From: Sclerurus mexicanus
Lineage: Eukaryota; Chordata; Aves; Passeriformes; Furnariidae
Direction of reading: 5' to 3'
Length of the DNA: 64,000 bases
NCBI GenBank assembly: GCA_013396755.1
Contig: VWZF01002914.1
Location: forward strand, 409,831-473,830
Numbering within the stretch: position 1 is the first letter of the stretch; each line of letters starts with the position of its first letter. This document shows, piece after piece, positions 13,003 to 24,724 of this stretch. A program made the translations under genes and the position numbers. The notes beneath the pieces were generated by a model. That model searched no databases. It was not told the DNA's origin and saw nothing but the letters and a program-made list of their open reading frames with translations.

Positions 13003-13736
13003 GAGACCTGGACAGGATGGAGAGCTGGGTGGAGAGCAACCTCCAGGAGTTCAACAAAGGCAAGTGTAGGGTCCTGCATGCAGGCAAGAATAACCCTGAC
13101 CTGCTGGAAAGCAGCTCTGTGGAGAAGGACCTGGAAATCCTGGTGAACAACAAGTTGCCCATGAAGGAAGACTAGTGGTATCCTGGGCTGTATTAGGAAG
13201 AGCTTTCCCAGCTAGTCAAGGGAGGTGATTCTACCCCTCTACTCAGCTCTGGTGAGACCACATCTGGAATGCTGTGTCCAGTTCAGGACTATCCATTTCA
13301 AGAAAGACAAAGAACTACTGGAGAGGACCCAGTGGAGGGCTATAAAGATGATTAAGGGACTGGAGTATCTGAGGCAGAGACAACAGAGAAAATATTATCA
13401 ACACACAAATATGTTAAGGGCAGGCATCAAGAGGATGAGGCTGGGCTCTTTTCAGTGGTGCTCAGTGACAGGACAAGGCACAGAGGGCACAAACTGAAAC
13501 ACAAAGTTCCATCTGATCATAAGGAAAAACTGCTTTTCATAGAGGGTGACAAAACACTGCAACAGGTTGACCAGAGAAGTTGTCTTTTCTGTCTCCTTTT
13601 CTGGAGATATTAAAAATTTGCCTGGACATGATCCTGTGCAACCTGCTCTAGGTGAACCTGCTTTAATAGGGAGGTTGGACTAGATGATCTCCAGAAGTCC
13701 CTTCCAAGCCCAACCATTCTGTGATTCTGTGATGAT
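13003..13736 (+). mobile_element. CR1 LINE fragment with ORF2 3' remnant
   Basis: This is a longer sense CR1 piece than its neighbour. It begins in the reverse-transcriptase C-terminal coding region ('gagctgggtggagagcaacctccaggagttcaacaaaggcaagtg'). It runs through the 'ctggtgagaccacatctggaatgctgtgtccag' motif and ends in two copies of the terminal repeat (ATTCTGTG, 13717-13732). The reading frame is broken by stops and small indels, so it makes no protein. It shares orientation with the 12.5-kb copy but overlaps it in consensus, so the two are separate insertions or a local rearrangement. Confidence 0.93.
13225..13497 (+). pseudogene. CR1 ORF2 C-terminal coding remnant
   Basis: A 90-codon open stretch inside the CR1 copy carries the recognisable CR1 ORF2 tail. 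It has a 'LVRPHLECCVQF' segment (about residues 10-21), then 'KDKELLERTQWRAIKMIKGLEYL'-like sequence (residues 27-49). In active CR1 this follows the reverse-transcriptase catalytic core as the thumb/C-terminal region. The catalytic F-A-D-D box is not included. The frame shifts at both ends relative to the family, and the first Met is not a genuine start. Confidence 0.85.
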
Positions 13737-16700
13737 CCAATTCTAAAATAAGCAAAACAATTTCCATTCTCTCTTGAAAATAACAAAGAAAAAAAGAAAA
13801 TAAAAATATAAAACCAATTACATTAATGTTCAACTAAAATTTCCTTTAAATCTAAATGCTAACATGAAGATTCCTGCCCAAGTGATTAGTAGATCCTACA
13901 TCAAAGTGCAAGTTGTTGATCTTTAACTGAGGTCTGAATCTTGTAAGCTATTTTTAGGAGTATATATGTATGTTTCTGTGTGTACACACACGCACAGATC
14001 ACACTCTCTATTGGGTACATAATCACAGTTTGCATAGCACTCTCTCAAGATGAACAACTGGTAGCCACATACAGTTCACAAGCAATTCATATCAGGCTCC
14101 CATGCTGGGACTTCAGCATGCAGCCAGTCTGTTGACATGAAGGTTTTGGGGTAATCCAAATTCTATGTCAGAGAAAGCGAAGCAGCCAGGTTGTGCAAGC
14201 AACACTGCAATCCACCCCAGTATGGAGCCAGACACCTAGCCCAGACCTACCCCACAGCAGCAGCACACATCAGGAACATTTTAACAGCCCACTTAAGAGC
14301 TGCTTTCAGAGTAACCCCTCAAAGCAGCCCCACTAAACACATAGCACTCAGTTCTGAATCCTGCCCACATGGAAATGTTGAAATGTGACTCATGCAGCCA
14401 CAAAGGCTGCCCAGCCTAATCTACCCCATGGCCGAGCTGGTAGACATCAAACATTGGTCTGACTCTTGGGGAGTTCCCTTGACTACTCTGCCAAACTCAC
14501 AGACAGGGCCTGAGCTCAGGAGATCTACAAATGCTCTTTGCCCTAGCAACAAAAAACACCAGTACCCTACTAGAATGGAACTTAGTCTTTCTGGTAACAT
14601 AAAAATACCTCAAAAGCAAATATAATACACAGAAGTGGAGACGCCAGACATGACCTATTGATATCATAAAAGTTCCAAGGAGAGGTATACTCAGTCTTGA
14701 GGTACATGCAGCATAGAAACAAGTCATCTTCATGTTTCTCACAAGTGAACATCCACTCGATGGCATGCCATGTATGTCTGCAGCATGAAAGTATGCATTT
14801 CTCCCATGGAAGCACGTGACACGGTGAGATAGGAAACATCCACTATATCTACAATAGACTGTTATTCCTTCTAAAGAAGAAAAAGGAAATTAGCTTTTAT
14901 AACCAATCCTTTTACAAAACATCAAAGCATCAGCATTCCTTAGTAGTACAGCAATGTCTTTAATAATGAGCATATTTTTCATTGGATGTACACTGAGTTT
15001 GTTTAACTAGAAAATCTAAGCAGTAAAGCAAAACTCAGCAATACATTGTAGAAAAGGTATAGGAAAAAGTCCCCATGAATGTGAAATGGGATTATATTAA
15101 TACTGCCATAGGAGTTCTAATGTTTTGCTGGCTAATACCATTCATAGTTGTTCAGTTTTATCAGAGTATTGAAGTGCTTAAAAATGTTTTCATGCTTTGT
15201 GTACTATATCCTTTCCAAGCATATCTATAAAGTTCTCCTTAAAATGTGCTTATATACCTAGAAAAGAAGCCACCTATTTTTCATTTTGCTCTATTCAAGT
15301 ATCCTGACAATTCATTGAAAATATTGCAATATGGTTCTCATGCAGTACTGGCTGTAGACCCATTAGGAATAGGAAATTGAGTCAAGAAAGCATGCAGGTA
15401 TACACAGTGTTTTCTAAATACAGAGATCAGGCCAAAAGCCAGCACAGTGTAAAATGGGAAAACATCCAAAAGGAGCTTTATGCTGTTCTCAGGCATAAAT
15501 ATTTATCAACCAGTGCTAGAGAATGTCACATTCCTCCTCAAGCAAAGAATTTGCTCAGAAAGCATTCCAGAAGAGACAGAGGGGAGAGAGAAAGAAGAAG
15601 GGGAAAAAAAGGCCCACAAAAAACTGTTGCCTTTATGATGTCAAGCTGGGTTATAGCATAGAGTCCCAACTAAGAAGCTGAACTAATCACTGTTACTTTT
15701 GTTGTCAGGGAGACTGAAGCCTCTTCCAGAACACCATCTCCATGACTGGGCAACCACTGAGTGCAGCACAATGAAAATGGCAAACGATCATTATGCGATG
15801 TGAAAGGTGAAGATAATTTACAGGTTGATGCACGTGCTAAATGAAAACAAGCAGGCTGTGAGCACACACCACACTCATCTCATTAAAGCATTACACACCT
15901 TTTCTAGCTTTCATTTACTTTCCTCTCAGAGAAACACAATCAGCTTTCTTAGTTTCCTAATGAGTATAATAGACAATCATGTAAAGTAGACTACTGCTTG
16001 GTAAAAATGCAATGAAGAACTGCAGGCAGTCTATTAGATGTAAACTTGCTTAATTCTTTAATGATGTGTCTTTGAACAAAAGCAGCTCACTTGGAAAGAT
16101 TTTTTAAAAAGCAAAGTAATGAGCACTCACCTTTCATGTACATCATTGACTGTTAGGCCAACCTGATATAACTGTGGTATCACACCGTATGTCAAGCACC
16201 ACTAAAAACTGAGATAATAAATGTTACTTACAGCTATTAAAGCTTTTCTCTTTTGGAGACACAGATCTGTAAGAGCTGTTCTGCACTTTTAGCTTCTCTT
16301 TCCATCTCTGTCAAGAATCTCAGAGAATTTTTAAAACAGATAATTGAGGCCATTTATCTTTCTTTTTTTTTTTTCCCCCCTTGTTTTGTCCTCATCTCCT
16401 TTCCTTTTCTCATTAACCTCAAAATCTCCACTGCAGATCTCTTTCCTATTACTTCCAACACCTTATACTGTTCCTTGGACTTCATCTTCTGACAACCCTT
16501 AATCAAGATACAATCTCTTCAAGACTCTCCTACCTGCTACCTATTATTCACATATGGCTATTTTGTTCTCATCTTCCTCCTGCCTGACTCCTCAAATAAT
16601 TTTCTCTGTTCATGCCTGTAATTCATGATGTTTTGTGAAAGGCACAAAAGAGTTGAAAGCAAAGTTGATGTTATTTGCTATTTAGATTTTACAATCAAAC

Positions 16701-19540
16701 TAAATTATTGGCTTTACATTGGTGTGACAATGGGAAAAGGTTCAGACATTCCTGCTCCAACTGTCAAGTTCTGTCGTCTTTGACTGGCCAAGGCTCCAGC
16801 TCACATTGTCACAGACTGGCAACGAAATCAGTGGCCATGTAACAAAAACATTGAGAATTGACCATCAAATAGCTTTGATCACAGCCTGAAATGTGCCATG
16901 GCAAGTAGGGCCTAGAATGGAGTAAAAACCCCTTTCAAAGCAGTAAAACTGGAATTTAAATTACCTGCATGTTTTGAATATGGAATTGTAATTATTTACC
17001 AACAAATGCCCATTGTCATGAGAGAGTAAACATACTACATGTTCATTATTCTTTCTCCTTTATAGTGAAGCATTAGAATTTGTGACTGATATGAAACCTA
17101 AGGCTTGGGGAAAAAAATAAAATAAAAGCAGTTAAGACAGTGAAATTAGGAGGGAACTAAAATAGAGGAATGCATAAGAATGGTCTGTGCAGCATTCCTG
17201 CAGCTTACTGTGCATCAGGAAAATCTGTAGCTACTTATGTAGCTACTGATGTCCTTTACAGAAACTGTTATTCCTCTCCTGCAAGTGTATCTTATACACA
17301 GAACTCTGTATTAAGCATTACAACTTGTTCTTTTCAATTAATTAGATTAATTGATTTTTAATCTAATTTTTCTTTTCTATAAATGAAAAAAAAATCAAAT
17401 TTTGCTGTATTCAGTTTCATCTCAAGATGTAACTAAATACTGTTCTGTAAGAAAAAATGCTTAACATTATTGTAGGAGAGCTTACCAAACCCAAAAAAGT
17501 CAAAATGGGGAAAAAAAAAAAAAAAAGAACTAAGATAAACAGAGTTCTGAAAAAAAACCTGGTTTAACTCCATGTGTTCACTTACTGAAATTCTACAGTC
17601 CAAAATCTACTCCAGTTCCAAGAAATAACAGCCTATATTCTTATACTGTTTCGATTTGCAGTTTCTTCTCTGTGTCAAACATAATGACCTAATTCTCTGA
17701 TATCCTTGCTAGGATACATGCAGGTCAGTATCTTGTTTTGCCACACACTGCCTCAAAGTTTCCTTTCAGGGTAAACACACATACAATTACTAGATCAACA
17801 CGATTCACATGAATTTTAGAGTTGAGAAAATTTTTCTTGACTTGCAGAAAATGTTCTTTTTTTAAGATACATTCTTGGAAAGTTTTCAGCAACATTTCCA
17901 AGACATTAACAATTTCTGACTGTGATGACCGTTCATCATATAATTTACATTAATGCTAACTTTCATAAAAACAAATATGTTTTTATAAAAGACCAGAATG
18001 TTTCAAATATTCTTCTAATTCAAATTCTATTTGCCTCCCAGAATCAAATTATATTATTAAAAATCAGACCAAGTGGAAATACTGATATTATGTTAGACTG
18101 ACAAGAGTAAGAATTGCAATTATGATATGCACTAAGCAACTATGATTCAACACAAATGAAAAAAAACAATTAAATTTTTTATCACTAAAAATTGACAGCA
18201 TTCAGAAACTAGAACTTCAGTTTAATATAATTTCTGATTGCCTCTAACTAGGATCTTTAGGAAATGGATCCAGTTTTATCTGTTTTAAAGTCATAAAATT
18301 AGTATAGCTCTCCTACTCCATATCTGTTTAGTCTCTCATTTCTTCTTCTGACTAAGATGAGTTTCATCAGTTATCAGCTGTCTGTGAAGCAAAGTGAAGC
18401 AAATAGTTTTGACTGAATGAACAAGCACATTCCATTTCACCTTGTCCTGTACTGACATACCTGTGGTGATCCAATCAATGACATATGTGCAAATCCACTG
18501 CAGACAGCAGGAAGAATGACAAGTTATGAATATAAAGGCCTGGGCACTGAATGGAAGGTATACTCTGTATTTGTCTAACTTTTCTTCCTTTTTTTTTTTT
18601 TTTTTTCCTTAAATAAGATGCAAAATAGAGAATTTGTCTATTGGGATTCCCTTCTAAATTTCCAGGGATGATAGCTAAGAGAAAATGGCTCTAATAGTAA
18701 TCTAAGCCCTTCTGATTACACAGCATTCAAAGAATTGTTTAAGTTTAGAGTAAAATATTCCATAGGAAGTATCCTCTGTTCTGAAAAGTATTCTAAAAGT
18801 ACTAATGGGAGACTACAGATTAAAATGCTCAGAACATAGGTAAACAGTGTTCCTGCATTTTATTTGAGTCACTAATGTAACCCAGAAATCTAATTTACCA
18901 GTGTGTTAACAGTTTTACAGAAGGAGTGCTACCCCAGGATTTTTCTCACTTCGTGATTTACTCATCTGTTGATTTCTGCACATCTTCCCGCTCTTCTGCA
19001 ACACCGTTTTTGCTTCATGCTATGCATCAGAGTTAAAAAAGAAAGCTTAAGAGCCTAATGTAATTCAGCCAGTCATTTCCTCCCACAAAGTTAACCAGCA
19101 TATATAGAAAAAACTTCTATCATTTTATACATGTGTTCATGAAATACAGGGGTTCATAGCAGGAGGATGCTATGCACCTGCACTGACATACTGACAGATT
19201 TGTTTCTATTTCAAAGGATCAGCTCAGACTCAGTCTTCATTGCATGTTCTATAAAGTTTTGCATATACTTTCACTCAGTTCCCTGCACTAAATCCTGGCT
19301 GTAGCCTCTTATTTTACACATTTCACTAACTACCCTAAATGAGGAACATGGTCAACCAAGTTTCCTTTATCACATGTGGAGAGAGACCCTTTTCTCCATA
19401 GAAAGTAACTCAGCACAACTGAAAATTTTTCTTTGGAGGTTCTTATGTCTCTCTACTGATGAGGTACTACAAGTACCTTAAGTTTTCCAGTTTTAAAACG
19501 CTGTCCATTCAACTTATTCATTTAAGCAGGATTTAGAAGA
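13737..19540. other. Non-coding DNA, no gene seen
   Basis: Contents include a TG/CA dinucleotide patch at about 13965-14000, a GC-richer block at about 14030-14560 that may be an old unclassified repeat, a purine-rich stretch at 15565-15612, a T then C run at about 16362-16381, a poly-A run at about 17511-17526 and a T run at 18589-18606. The open frame at 15377-15661 (94 codons) has a basic, Arg/Lys-rich end created by the purine-rich stretch and matches nothing I recognise. Confidence 0.5.
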
Positions 19541-19650
19541 CAGGAAGGAAAGAAGGAAAGAGAGAGAAAGGAAAGAAAGGAAAGAAAGGAAGGAAAAGAA
19601 AGGAAAGAAGGAAGGAAAGGAAGGAAGGAGAGGAGAGGAGAGGAGNAAGA
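19541..19650 (+). repeat. Polypurine microsatellite (GGAA/GGAAA/GGAGA)n
   Basis: About 105 bases contain almost only A and G, in drifting GGAA, GGAAA, GAGA and finally AGGAG units, with one unresolved base (N) at 19646. Such mirror-symmetric polypurine runs can form triplex (H-) DNA and are variable in length. The N suggests the assembler struggled with the repeat. Confidence 0.95.
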
Positions 19651-20301
19651 CATGCATCTATTTTACAGGATTTTAGCACCAAAGATTTTTCAAGTCTTCC
19701 CTTCATCCCCTTTTTATGTTGACTTCTTCCTTAGCCAGTTGAGTTGGGACAGGAACATAGATTACTAGAGAAGAAAAAAGCTTCCCTTAATAATGACATG
19801 ATTAGAGTACGAGAAACCATTTTTTACTTAAGCTAAAATGACATAGAAAACGGGTGAAGCTTCCTCTTGAGCAAAAGTCATGACCTAGGTGTCAAAATGA
19901 AAGACTAAGAGTGTGGGATTTGTTCCCTTTCTTCCTGCAAATAAGCTGTCTGAACTTATTTATTTGTATCTTCTCTATGCAACTGTTTCCACATCTGTAT
20001 AATAATATTTCCTCATAACGTTACTGGATAGTTTAATTCCTTAATATGTGTAAAGTATTGAGAAATGCTTAGAATAGGACTGTGGACATGTGAAATACTA
20101 TTAATCTGTCAGGTATTTTTCTATAAAATCAGAACCTTTTGTCTACATCAAAATAATTGATATGACAAGATTGAAAACTTCTAAGGATAACATAAAAGCT
20201 TGCTTATAATCATGAGGTTGTCAATTGACACCATGTACTGCAGAAATTGTGGATCAAAGACTGTAGCATGACAACAAAGAATTATTTTAGCTAGTGTAGC
20301 T

Positions 20302-20335
20302 CACATTTATACGTATTCCACATTTATACGTATTC
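20302..20335. repeat. 17-bp exact tandem duplication
   Basis: CACATTTATACGTATTC occurs twice in direct succession (20302-20318 and 20319-20335), followed by a short CA-repeat and an A run. The copies are identical, which points to a recent duplication. Confidence 0.9.
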
Positions 20336-23300
20336 CATACACACACACAAAAAAAAGTACAAGGGACAAAGAAACGCACTTCTGAGAAATCTCTGCTAAC
20401 TTCACAGTTAAAAAGATACTGCTCCTCTGCTAGAGATTTTGATGGATATTACAGGAATCAAACTTTGGAGTTCTTTAATAGACATTCAAAACTACTAAAG
20501 CATGAGTTTCAAGGAATTGCACCCAGAGAGATGCACTATCAGAATTACAGAAGAATATTAAAGAGATATTTGATACCTGTAAAAGAAGGCTAAGGTTTTA
20601 TCTCATGGGAATTCTGGCAAACAGTTTTCCTATGTGTTATAATAAGGACTGACTATGAGAAAAGCAGCATGCTGGGAATACACAGAAAGTCGACAAAGAT
20701 GATGAAGGGTAGATTTTGACAAGGACTTTTTCAGTCAGGTTGAGTTTCTTATAACAGAAATTGTGTTTGAAGAAGGCAGGTTATGAGCCAGAGTGGTAAC
20801 ATTAATGAATAAACCAGACAGGAAGGAAAGGCGCCATGTGTTCTTTTTACCATCTCACTTTAGACAGGAGTCATGACAGAAACTCAGTCTGCCTCCTACC
20901 TTTCTAATCCTTATATGTGATTACAGAAGTTTGGTAACACCACTTCTTCCCTAGCAGTGAATCATATTGTGTGCTGAGGGACAAGCTAGCATGTGAGTGA
21001 GTATTTAAAATTCTTCTCACCACATCTCTTACTTTCAAGGGAGCAAAGACCAGATGTTACCTTTAACACACATATATTGCCACGGAGCCTCGGCCACAGT
21101 TTGGCTCTCCAGCTCCCACAGCAACTGCTATTAAGTACTAATAATGTGATTAGGAGAAAATAAAAAACTGCTAGAATGACTAAAAAGTAACAAAAACATT
21201 TTACTCCAGCTCTGATAAGGGTGCATATCTTTGCACCTGATGTTCTGGGAAATGCAACTGGAAACACTGCTGATGACCATGAAGAAGAAAGGTAAGAAGT
21301 ACATCAAATAATGCATGGTGTAATAAATACTTCTATCTCATATTTTCCAGGAGGTAGCAGTGTGCTAAATAGCAGAGGGTCAAGTGTGCCTTAAAAAGTA
21401 TAGATTGACTGACACAGAAGAGAATGGATTGCCTTGCAAATCAAGTGACTGCATCTACAAGCAAAATAAATAAATGGAATCCCCACATAAAATGTCCAAA
21501 CTGGGATACTTCATGATTGTACAAAAAAGGAAGAAACAGAGACAGGACAAGGAAAAGAACACATGGTTGCAAAACAAAATTCAAGACTGTAATTCAGCTG
21601 AGGTCTGCTGATCTCGCAAAGCACAAAAGCACTCCAGCAACTCCTGAATGACAATGAATGACTGAATTCCAGCTTCAGTATTTCAGCTAAAATCAGGATG
21701 AAACATAAACCAGCAGAACAAGACTCTTAAATCTGTTTCTTACAGTCTGCAGGTTAAAAATGTCAAAAAGCCAAAATGGCAGCAGCTACCACTTGTGAAT
21801 TTTAAACAGGTAATTAAATGAAAGAAAGGCTCCTGTACACAGACAGAAGATTTAAAAGGTTAATGAAGGTATAATAAAGATGGAGATCTGACTATGAATG
21901 CAATACTGACTTGAAAAAACAAATGTTAATAATAGGCAGAAAAGAAAGCTGTTTTAAATAATTTCTGTTGGACTCTCACCTTCCCACTTGCCATGTACTT
22001 TTTTGGTCACTTATTTTACATATGTACATACATAAAATCTAAATACACAGGAAATTGTTGTCTAAATACAGACAGACACATGTAATGATATTTTTCTTCA
22101 CAAAGGATCACTTAGCTGAAAATGTAAATATTTTTTTCAGAGAGAGTGATGTGGGATCTCAAACTGTGACCTCCTCCCATGACCTATTCTGAATCAGTAA
22201 GGCCACTATGAGAGCATATAAATTTTTATTAAAAAACCCTAACAAATAGGATTTATTTCAGCCATTCTACTTCACCTTGCCAAATGTCTGTAACAAGCTG
22301 GATGTTTATGTAGCTTTCAGTAGCTATTTTAAATTAATCAGTATTTTGAAACTATCTAAACATACAGATGGCAGAAACAACTTTCATGTTGTTATGATGT
22401 TTTACTTTTCCAGCCAGGTAACTTGGGAGGTAACAGTGGAGGTAAATACAAACTTCCTTTCACTGACTTTTAACTTGCTCAAGACAGATGGTTATTTGTT
22501 TCTTCATAGTAAGAGTTACAAAAGGTATGTCACAGTGTTAGGCTTAATGTGAGAGGTATTAGAAGTAGTATCTTCAGGCAAACACCATCTTAGGCAATCC
22601 TTTTCATTCTTCAGAGCTCTTGAACAAATAAATGCAACATGTTTTGACAGTGTCAGGTTATCCCTGAGTTTCTCATTTTCCATAGAAGTATTTTTGTGAT
22701 AAAGCATACCCTGTCTCTTATTCATGGAATATCTCAATAGATCAAAAAAGATTCTAAACTTTTCTCTAAATCCGTGAAACCATACATTGGACTTAATGCC
22801 TATAAGAAATTATTTAAAACAAAATGCAATCTGGATTAATTACAAACATGTAAAATGAGGACAGAAATGACTATATATTTGATGGCATTAAATTTGTTTA
22901 CGGCATTACAGTTCTTCCTCAGGCCATATCTTACAGAGTGAGCTTTGCAAGAATGAAAGGTCTTCTGAATCTAAGTACCAGAGTGTCTTCATGTAGACAC
23001 TAATGTAACAATTATTTATCCTGCATTCTGTATTCAACTGTATGTATTATTCTTAACACTTGTTTAAATCCATCTTATTACAGTCCTGGAAGAGAAGAAA
23101 GGACCTTTATAATGACAGAACAACTAAGCACAGGGTTTATCTGAAATATCCTCTAGCTCCAAATTCAAGTAGCACTATCTCAGGGGACCTGAAAGTGCTA
23201 AAATGTATGTTTAACATTATAAAGCTTTTCATCAACACAAAGAGATATAATTCAGCAAAACCTGCCTGGAATTAATGCATTGAACCCAGAAGCTGAAATG

Positions 23301-24672
23301 TGTGTGCTCACAGAAAGGTGAATCTAAGCCTTTTTTGCATACCTATCTCCATTCTAAGAGTATTCATTTATGGAGTTGGACTCCAAAATAGATTAGAAAG
23401 GGCTCAAGGTGTTAACATTTATGTGCCCTTGCCAAAGTGTCAGACTGACTAAAATCACCATCAGCAATGGCTCCTTTTCCTAACTATGCCCCTTCAACAG
23501 AGCACAGGAAAGCAATAGTGCAGAAACTGTAGAAGTGGTCCTAATCCTTTGGATATTCTCAGTGTAGGAGGAATTTGGTGGTAGGTTAGCATATATTGCA
23601 GGAAGAGTGCAGAGTGTCCTTAATAAATTTTAGCTCTGGCAAGCATATTCTCACTGATTTCATAATTGCTGACAGTTGTCAACTGGCTGGGACCAAGCTA
23701 CAAGATGACTGAAGTCAAGAATAAGCAAAGTAGAGAAACTGCTTAAAAAGGAAAAAGGAAAATAAATTAGTGCTCTGGCATCAAACACAAAATGAATCAG
23801 TAAAAAAGCAAGATCCTAATACTGATGATGGAAATAACAGTGGGATGACCTGTAATACATCACTGCAGTGCCCCAATGTAGAATAAAAGGGGCTGTCCCC
23901 AAGGCATCCAAGTAAATCAAGCACCATACAGGATGCATACATGATCTATACATAAACACACAGTCAGGATGCTATGACACACAGACAGATGTCCTGACCT
24001 GAGATTTAGCTTATTTGGCCACAAGAAACTACTGAACACAACATGATAAACTGTAGGAACCAGTAAAGAACAGCGTGAGAAGGTGACAAAAGGGACACAG
24101 AGCGGTGGTGAAGAGTGTTACTGTGTACTTGAAAGGCACATGTACTTGAAGAGGCAGAACTGGGGACTTTTTGTAGAGAGAAGAGCCTTGCAAGGCAATA
24201 TCAAGTAATGCCATAAGAGATTGCCTGGGTAATGGCATCAGAAATAACAAGTTTGGGTATCGAAGCATGTACCAAGGTCAGCAACTGGGGAAAAAGGTGT
24301 CTAGGTCTGGCCCCTGGAAAGACCACATGTGTGGGGCCAACACCTGATCCAATTGCATGCATGTGTGTTGTGTGTGCCACTACGTGACCTTCAGCAATCT
24401 CTGATTGCTGTGAGCTGGGCAAGAGAGCACTGTGGGTGTGCACAAGGGCATTACTTCAGACATGGCTTGCTTTCTTGGTCCATGTGGCTGGTTGTGCCTT
24501 ACAGCATGTGGTGTGTATGTGTGTGTACATGATCACCTCTGTGTGTCTGTACAAACACCTCTGTAATACATGTCACCCTTGCCACAAGCTGGACCTGCAA
24601 ATGGTAACAGCAGTGAACAGACTGAGAGGGAAATCACTTAAGCTGAAAAGTCCACTGGATTAGGGTTGCCAT

Positions 24673-24691
24673 AAAAAAAAAAAAAAAANTC

Positions 24692-24720
<29 letters not shown>
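24673..24720 (+). repeat. Poly-A block with one ambiguous base
   Basis: Two A runs are separated by 'NTC' around 24689-24691. The second run is about 29 bases. It could be the tail of a retrocopy, but the 350 bp before it resemble no transcript I recognise, and I see no direct repeats flanking it. Confidence 0.85.

Positions 24721-24724
<4 letters not shown>

Noticed and set aside
13965..14000. TG/CA repeat as a possible regulatory Z-DNA element
   Set aside because: The repeat is short and interrupted, with no supporting context.
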